NCBI RefSeq assembly: GCF_000473045.1 | Contig: NZ_AXAY01000005.1 | Coordinates: forward strand, 93,501-157,500 | DNA from: Bradyrhizobium sp. WSM3983 | GTDB taxonomy: Bacteria > Pseudomonadota > Alphaproteobacteria > Rhizobiales > Xanthobacteraceae | Reading direction: 5' to 3' | Length of the DNA: 64,000 nt | Made by a program: the position numbers and the translations under genes | In this document: one piece after another, positions 59,668 to 64,000 of the stretch | Layout of the letters: each line of letters begins with the position of its first letter | Numbering within the stretch: position 1 is the first letter of the stretch | The notes under the pieces: model-generated | What the model saw: the letters and a program-made list of their open reading frames with translations, nothing else | What the model was told of the DNA's origin: nothing | Databases searched by the model: none

Positions 59668-60480
59668 ATGCAGAGCCTTCGCGTCAACGGTTACGACATG
59701 GCCTATCTCGAAGTCGGCGAGGGCCATCCGCTGGTCTGCGTGCACGGCACGCTCGGAGATTTCCGAACCTGGTATTCCGTGCTCGGTCCGCTGTCGAAGA
59801 ACCATCGCGTGATCTCGGTCAGCCTGCGGCACTTCTTCCCGGAGCATTGGGATGCCGTCGGCGACGACTACAAGATGGCGCAGCATGTCGCTGACACGAT
59901 CGCGTTCATCGAGCAGGTCAAGCCCGGACCGGTCGATCTGATGGGTCATTCGCGCGGCGGGCATATCGCGTTTCGCGTGGCGCAGGCGCGGCCTGATCTG
60001 TTGCGCAAATTGGTGCTGGCCGAGCCGGGTGGCGATCGTGATGTCAGCCTGCCGGTGCCCGAAGGCACGCCCGCGCATCCGCCGCTTGCCGCGAAGACGA
60101 TACGCTGCGTCGAGATGATCCGCGCCGGCGACATTGAGGGCGCGCTGCAGAACTTCTACGAGGGCATCGAGGGCGACGGCTCCTGGCGGCGTGTGCCGGC
60201 GGCCGCAAAACAGCAGCTGCGCGACAACACGCTCACCTTCCTCGGCCAGATCAACGAGCAGCGCAAGCCCTATACGCTTGCGGATGCACAGGCGATCAGG
60301 ACGCCGACGCTGCTGATCGGCGGCGGCGCGACGACGGGGAGCCTGTCGGTGATGTGGCGCGTGCTGGCCGAGCACATCGCAGGCAGCAAGACGGCGGTGA
60401 TTGCAAATGCCGGCCACTGGATGTTCGAGCAGGCGCCGCTGGAGTTCGGCGAGGTAGTGAGCAGGTTCCTGGCGGATTAG
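59668..60480 (+). CDS. alpha/beta hydrolase (paralogue 2 of a tandem pair)
   Basis: 270 residues, 2 bp after the first paralogue, so co-translated. It has the same layout: MQSLRVNGYDMAYLEVGEG, HGTLGDFRTWYSVLGPL, nucleophile in VDLMGHSRGGHIAFRVA (about residue 97), and the His in IANAGHWMFEQAPLEFGEV. By eye the two proteins are similar along their whole length. They probably arose by tandem duplication and may have different substrate ranges. Confidence 0.9.
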   Translation: MQSLRVNGYDMAYLEVGEGHPLVCVHGTLGDFRTWYSVLGPLSKNHRVISVSLRHFFPEHWDAVGDDYKMAQHVADTIAFIEQVKPGPVDLMGHSRGGHIAFRVAQARPDLLRKLVLAEPGGDRDVSLPVPEGTPAHPPLAAKTIRCVEMIRAGDIEGALQNFYEGIEGDGSWRRVPAAAKQQLRDNTLTFLGQINEQRKPYTLADAQAIRTPTLLIGGGATTGSLSVMWRVLAEHIAGSKTAVIANAGHWMFEQAPLEFGEVVSRFLAD

Positions 60481-60597
60481 GCAACGCGATCGCCGTGAAA
60501 ACAACCCCATGCACAGTAGGCCGCCTCAATAGAAATCAAAGGCTTATCCCACCCAAAAGCGGCGGCATTGACGGCCTGTCCCTCCCGCGATACCTTC

Positions 60598-60617
60598 GAA
60601 TACGGAATTCCGTATTC
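60598..60617. promoter_or_regulatory. perfect palindromic operator for the GntR regulator
   Basis: GAATACGGAATTCCGTATTC is a perfect 20-bp palindrome that ends 19 bp before the GTG start. GntR/FCD regulators typically autoregulate through such sites. It would overlap the promoter or early leader and supports the downstream GTG over any upstream start. Confidence 0.75.
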
Positions 60618-60636
60618 CCTTTTCGGAGCCGCCGGC

Positions 60637-61314
60637 GTGATCCCTCTCGACCCGCTCCCGAACCTGATCGACCAGGTCTATGCTCGGATCCTGGAGGCAA
60701 TCTCCGATCGCACGCTTCAGCCCGGCCAGCGCATCCGGCAGAACGAGCTCGCCGACAAGCTCGGCGTGTCGCGCCAACCGGTGTCGCATGCGCTGCATCT
60801 GTTGCACCGGCAGGGGCTCGTCGCCGAGAGCGGCCGGCGCGGCTTTGAAGTGACGCAGCTCGATCCCGCGCGCATCCGCCAGCTCTACGAAGTACGCGGC
60901 GCGATCGATGCGCTCGCGGCCCGGCTTGCCGCCGAAGGTGCCGCGAGTGACGCGGCCGGACGCGCGCGGCTCGACGCGGCGCTCGCCGCCGGACGCCGCA
61001 TCGATCGCAAAACGACGCTCGCCGAGCTGATCGCGCTCGACGTCGAATTTCACCGCGCGATCTATCAGCTCGCCGGCAATCCCGTAATCGAGGAGACGAT
61101 CACGCCGCAATGGCCGCATATGCGCCGCTCGATGGCGACCGTGCTGTCGGAGCTCGATTATCGCGGCAGCGCCTGGGCGGAACACACTGACATCGCCAAG
61201 CACATTTTCGCAGGTGACGCGAAGGCGGCCGAACGCGCGGCGCTGGCGCATGCGCAGACGGCGGGACGGATGACTGAGGAGCGATTGAGGGCGACGGACG
61301 AGGTGGCGGCGTAG
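60637..61314 (+). CDS. GntR-family transcriptional regulator (FCD type)
   Basis: 225 residues from GTG 60637, preceded by CGGAG. The winged HTH is LIDQVYARILEAISDRTLQPGQRIRQNELADKLGVSRQPVSHALHLLHRQGLVAESGRRGFEVTQL (about residues 8-73), followed by the FCD ligand domain, with AELIALDVEFHRAIYQLAGNPVIEETITPQWPHMRRSMATVL and HTDIAKHIFAGDAKAAERAALAHA. The FCD domain often binds a metal and a carboxylate. A perfect 20-bp palindrome is just upstream. Probable targets are the neighbouring dioxygenase and dehydrogenase genes. Confidence 0.9.
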   Translation: MIPLDPLPNLIDQVYARILEAISDRTLQPGQRIRQNELADKLGVSRQPVSHALHLLHRQGLVAESGRRGFEVTQLDPARIRQLYEVRGAIDALAARLAAEGAASDAAGRARLDAALAAGRRIDRKTTLAELIALDVEFHRAIYQLAGNPVIEETITPQWPHMRRSMATVLSELDYRGSAWAEHTDIAKHIFAGDAKAAERAALAHAQTAGRMTEERLRATDEVAA

Positions 61315-61319
61315 CCTCT

Positions 61320-61423
61320 GTCATACCGGGGCGACGCGTAAGCGTCGAGCCCGGAATCTATCCAGCGACAGAGACTGCGGATGAATGGATTCCGGGCTCA
61401 CGCTTCGCATGCCCCGGAATGAC
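61320..61423. repeat. intergenic palindromic repeat, family A copy 4
   Basis: GTCATACCGGGGC to GCCCCGGAATGAC with ATGGATTCCGGGCTCACGCT, 104 bp. It sits between the GntR gene and the PhyH gene, immediately before the AAGGAGGACGACCC ribosome site of the latter. Confidence 0.7.
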
Positions 61424-61452
61424 AAGAACAAAACAACCAAGGAGGACGACCC

Positions 61453-62253
61453 ATGAAATTGTCTCAGGCACAATTGGAGTTCTTCCACCGCGAGGGCTGG
61501 CTGTTCCTGCCCGAATTGTTCAGCCAGGAGGAGGTCGATTTCCTCGCGCGCGAGGCGGTCGGCATTTACGATGCCAACCGGCCGGAAGTCTGGCGCGAGA
61601 AGAGCGGTGCGCCGCGCACGGCCTTTGCTGCCCATCTCTACAACGAGGCCTTCGGCATTCTGGGCGCGCATCCGCGCATGATCGACCCGGTCGAGCAGCT
61701 GTTCGGCGAGCCGGTCTACATGCACCAGTTCAAGATCAACGCGAAATCGGCTTTCACCGGCGACGTCTGGCAGTGGCACCAGGACTACGGCACCTGGAAG
61801 CGCGATGACGGCATGCCGGAGCCGCGCGCGATGAACATCGCGATCTTCCTCGACGAGGTGATGCCGATCAACGGTCCCCTGATGCTGGTGCCGCGCAGCC
61901 AGAACGCCGGCGATCTCCAGGCCTCGCATGACCTCTCGACGACGTCCTATCCACTGTGGACGCTGGACGAGGACACGGTGACGCGGCTGGTCAAGCAGGG
62001 CGGTATCGTGGCGCCGACCGGCAAGCCCGGCGGCATGCTGATGTTCCACGGCAATCTCGTGCATGGTTCGAGCGGCAACATCACGCCCTACCCGCGCAAG
62101 ATCGTGTATCTGACGCTAAACGCGGTCTCGAACTACATCCGCACCCCGACGCGGCCGGAGTATATTGCGCATCGCGATTTCGCGCCGATCAAGACGGTGG
62201 ACGATGATGCGCTGGTGCGGCTCGCCCGTGCGCCGCGGCAGGCGGCGGAGTAA
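61453..62253 (+). CDS. phytanoyl-CoA dioxygenase (PhyH/EctD-like) family protein
   Basis: 266 residues from ATG 61453, with AAGGAGGACGAC upstream. The non-haem iron facial triad is visible: WQWHQDYGTW (HxD, about residues 104-112) and the distal His in LMFHGNLVHGSSGNITPYPRKIVYLTLNAV, with R as the 2-oxoglutarate contact. The family uses Fe(II) and 2-oxoglutarate to hydroxylate alkyl substrates such as ectoine or phytanoyl-CoA. No ectoine genes are nearby, so the substrate is open. It follows the GntR gene and precedes the SAF-domain dehydrogenase. Confidence 0.9.
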   Translation: MKLSQAQLEFFHREGWLFLPELFSQEEVDFLAREAVGIYDANRPEVWREKSGAPRTAFAAHLYNEAFGILGAHPRMIDPVEQLFGEPVYMHQFKINAKSAFTGDVWQWHQDYGTWKRDDGMPEPRAMNIAIFLDEVMPINGPLMLVPRSQNAGDLQASHDLSTTSYPLWTLDEDTVTRLVKQGGIVAPTGKPGGMLMFHGNLVHGSSGNITPYPRKIVYLTLNAVSNYIRTPTRPEYIAHRDFAPIKTVDDDALVRLARAPRQAAE

Positions 62254-62261
62254 ACAGGTCT

Positions 62262-62397
62262 CGTGCCCCGGACGCAGCGCAGCACGTCAGTGATGCGCTG
62301 CTGAGCCGGGGCCCATGCCACACGGATAGTTTCTCTCTAGGTCCCGGCTCTGCGGTGCAGCGCTGAAGAAGCGCTGCACCGCGTCCGGGACACGATA
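62262..62397. repeat. intergenic palindromic repeat, family G
   Basis: About 136 bp with GTGCCCCGGACGCAGCGCAGC at the left and GCGTCCGGGACACGA at the right, and inner stems GCGCTGAAGAAGCGC and CCCGGCTCTGCGGTGCAG. It lies between the dioxygenase and dehydrogenase genes and is non-coding. Confidence 0.6.
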
Positions 62398-62416
62398 CCT
62401 GCTCAGGACATTCCCC

Positions 62417-63730
62417 ATGAACCTCTTCCGCCTCCTCCAGGCCCGCGCGTCCGCCGGCAAGCCTGTCCGTGTCGCGCTGATCGGCGCCGGCAAATTCGGC
62501 TCGATGTTTCTGGCGCAGGTGCCGCACACGCCGGGGCTGGAGGTGCCTGTTATCATCGACATCGACCGCGACCGCGCCCGCGAGGCCTGCCGCACAGTCG
62601 GCTGGAGCGCCGAGCGGATCGCCGCGACCATGTTCACCGATGACGGCGCACGCGCCATCGCGGGCAGCGCGATGGATGTGGTGGTGGAGGCGACCGGCAA
62701 TCCCGCCGTCGGCATCCGCCACGCGCGCGCCGCGATCGCGGCGGGCAAGCATATCGTGATGGTCAATGTCGAGGCCGACGTGCTCGCCGGCCCGCTGCTC
62801 GCCGAGGAGGCGCGGAAAGCGGGAGTGGTCTATTCGCTCGCTTATGGCGACCAGCCGGCGCTGACCGCCGAAATGGTGGACTGGGCTCGCGCCACCGGCT
62901 TCCGCGTCGTCGCCGCCGGCAAGGGCACAAAATACCTTCCGGCCTACCACGACGTGACGCCGGATGGCGTCTGGCAGCACTATGGTCTCACCGTGGGCGA
63001 AGCGCAGTCGGCGGGCATGAACCCGCAGATGTTCAACTCCTTCCTCGACGGCACCAAATCGGCGATCGAGATGGCCGCGATCGCGAATGCCTGCGGGCTC
63101 GACGTGCCCACGGGCGGCCTGCTGTTTCCGCCCTGCGGTGTCGACGATCTCCCGCACATCATGCGTCCCAGTGACAAGGGCGGGGTGCTGGAGCGATCCG
63201 GCGTGGTCGAGGTCGTCTCGTCGCTGGAGCGTGATGGCCGACCGGTGTTTCGCGATCTGCGCTGGGGCGTCTATGTCGTGCTGGAGGCGCCGAACGATTA
63301 CGCAGCCGACTGCTTCAAGCAGTACGGCCTGAAGACCGATTCCAGCGGACGATATGCGGCGATGTACAAGCCCTATCATCTGATCGGGCTGGAGCTGAAC
63401 ATCTCGGTGCTGTCAGCGGCGCTGCGGGGCGAACCGACAGGGCAGCCCTACGGCTTCCGCGGCGACGTCGCGTCCGTGGCCAAGCGCGATTTGCGCGCCG
63501 GCGAAATGCTGGACGGCGAAGGCGGCTACACGGTGTGGGGCAAGCTGGTGCCGGCCGCCGCGAGCCTCAAGGCAGGCGCCCTGCCGATCGGGCTGGCGCA
63601 TCGCCTCAAGCTGAAGCACGACGTCGCCCATGGCGAGATCGTGCGCTGGAGCGATGTGGAGTTCGACGCGAACAATGAGACGGTCCAGATAAGGAAGGCG
63701 ATGGAGACGACGTTCGCGAACGAGGGATAG
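62417..63730 (+). CDS. NAD(P)-dependent dehydrogenase with C-terminal SAF domain
   Basis: 437 residues. The Rossmann domain starts VRVALIGAGKFGSMFLAQVPHTPGLEVPVIIDIDRDRAREA (about residues 18-58) and has VVEATGNPAVGIRHARAAIAAGKHIVMVNVEAD. The last 90 residues form a SAF-like domain: SVAKRDLRAGEMLDGEGGYTVWGKLVPAAASLKAGALPIGLAHRLKLKHDVAHGEIVRWSDVEFDANNE. This combination is found in homoserine-dehydrogenase-like oxidoreductases of unknown substrate. Probably the second enzyme of a short pathway with the PhyH dioxygenase, both behind the GntR regulator. Confidence 0.85.
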   Translation: MNLFRLLQARASAGKPVRVALIGAGKFGSMFLAQVPHTPGLEVPVIIDIDRDRAREACRTVGWSAERIAATMFTDDGARAIAGSAMDVVVEATGNPAVGIRHARAAIAAGKHIVMVNVEADVLAGPLLAEEARKAGVVYSLAYGDQPALTAEMVDWARATGFRVVAAGKGTKYLPAYHDVTPDGVWQHYGLTVGEAQSAGMNPQMFNSFLDGTKSAIEMAAIANACGLDVPTGGLLFPPCGVDDLPHIMRPSDKGGVLERSGVVEVVSSLERDGRPVFRDLRWGVYVVLEAPNDYAADCFKQYGLKTDSSGRYAAMYKPYHLIGLELNISVLSAALRGEPTGQPYGFRGDVASVAKRDLRAGEMLDGEGGYTVWGKLVPAAASLKAGALPIGLAHRLKLKHDVAHGEIVRWSDVEFDANNETVQIRKAMETTFANEG

Positions 63731-63773
63731 TCGCGTTAGGTTGAGTTGGTGCCGCCGCTGGCTCGGTGCACCT

Positions 63774-63842
63774 CTCCCGCTTTCGGGAGAGGTCGACGCA
63801 ACGCGCCGGGTGAGGGCTTTCTCCTCTGAGGGAGTGAGGCGC
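63774..63842. repeat. intergenic palindromic repeat, family E copy 2
   Basis: CCTCTCCCGCTTTCGGGAGAGG (63773-63794) is a near-perfect hairpin, followed by CGACGCAACGCGCC and a run with TTCTCCTCTGAGGGA. It resembles the repeat at 53488-53626. Confidence 0.5.
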
Positions 63843-63870
63843 TGATCAGCGAGGAAGGGCGGAAACGACG

Positions 63871-63902
63871 AAAGCCCCGAAGGTGTCTCCGGGGCTTTTT
63901 GG
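63871..63902 (+). terminator. intrinsic terminator after the SAF dehydrogenase gene
   Basis: AAAGCCCCG (63871-63879) pairs with CGGGGCTTT (63890-63898), a 9-bp stem with a 10-nt loop, then TTGG. The T-run (CTTTTTGG) lies within and just after the right arm. It is the last element in the operon-like gene series. Confidence 0.7.
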
Positions 63903-63935
63903 TGTGAAGCGTAGTATAGTACGAAAGGCTAGCAG

Positions 63936-63978
63936 CGCTATCGTGGGCAAAGCGTAGCGTGCCCACCAACCTCGACCA
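63936..63978. repeat. short form of the family D repeat
   Basis: GTGGGCAAAGCGTAGCGTGCCCACC, close to the inner part of 47504-47598. It runs to near the window end, so its full length is unknown. Confidence 0.5.
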
Positions 63979-64000
63979 CGATCCGCCGAAGGATGGTGGG

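Overview
The window is a GC-rich chromosomal segment of an alphaproteobacterium, almost certainly Bradyrhizobium or a very close relative. The evidence is the PhyR/NepR/EcfG general stress locus, homospermidine synthase, paired DUF3551 secreted proteins, many short palindromic intergenic repeats of the kind scattered through Bradyrhizobium genomes, and large numbers of acyl-CoA ligases and acyl-CoA dehydrogenases. No tRNA, rRNA, CRISPR array, phage or transposase gene was found.

Layout. 1-6 kb: the 3' part of gltB, then gltD (ammonia assimilation), a predicted outer-membrane beta-barrel protein and a KpsF-type sugar-phosphate isomerase. 6-15 kb: a carboxymuconolactone decarboxylase-like protein facing an HxlR regulator across a double operator, an NfeD/SPFH membrane pair, a periplasmic binding protein, hemH, a MAPEG protein, a NicO/DUF1007 nickel-cobalt efflux pair and an M3 oligopeptidase. 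15.6-20.1 kb: a polyamine locus (fold-III ornithine decarboxylase behind a roughly 500-nt structured leader, GNAT, RidA, homospermidine synthase). 20-27.5 kb: an MgtC-like protein, then a zinc operon read leftward from one Zur box (His-rich membrane peptide, ZnuC, ZnuB, ZnuA, CobW-type GTPase, WD40 protein), and a split permease. 27.5-33 kb: sodB, GNAT, DUF2147, DUF3095, small proteins, and an SDR. 32.4-36 kb: an ACP / AMP-ligase / SDR mini-operon and a FATP-like acyl-CoA synthetase. 36-46.7 kb: a Bug-type binding protein, two DUF3551 genes, an orphan RND pump, htpG, a secreted protein, a SnoaL-like protein and phyR-nepR-ecfG. 46.8-58 kb: a nitroreductase, three acyl-CoA dehydrogenases, a feruloyl-CoA-synthase-like ligase, the scar of an enoyl-CoA hydratase, an SDR, a TetR regulator, a thiolase and another acyl-CoA ligase, together a CoA-dependent side-chain degradation cluster. 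58-64 kb: ogt, two tandem alpha/beta hydrolases, a GntR regulator behind a perfect 20-bp palindrome, a PhyH-type dioxygenase and a SAF-domain dehydrogenase.

Regulatory sequence is unusually readable here. There is a near-consensus Zur box overlapping a -10 element, two identical-arm HxlR operators 22 bp apart, a perfect GntR palindrome, an EcfG-type promoter for phyR, and a 14-mer that recurs with one change between the tetR-thiolase gap and the ACP operon 21 kb away. The last suggests that one TetR protein governs both lipid/CoA clusters. The structured leader of the ornithine decarboxylase and the ACP/ligase/SDR operon are the most promising under-described elements. All functional calls are from reading sequence by eye; no database search was possible.
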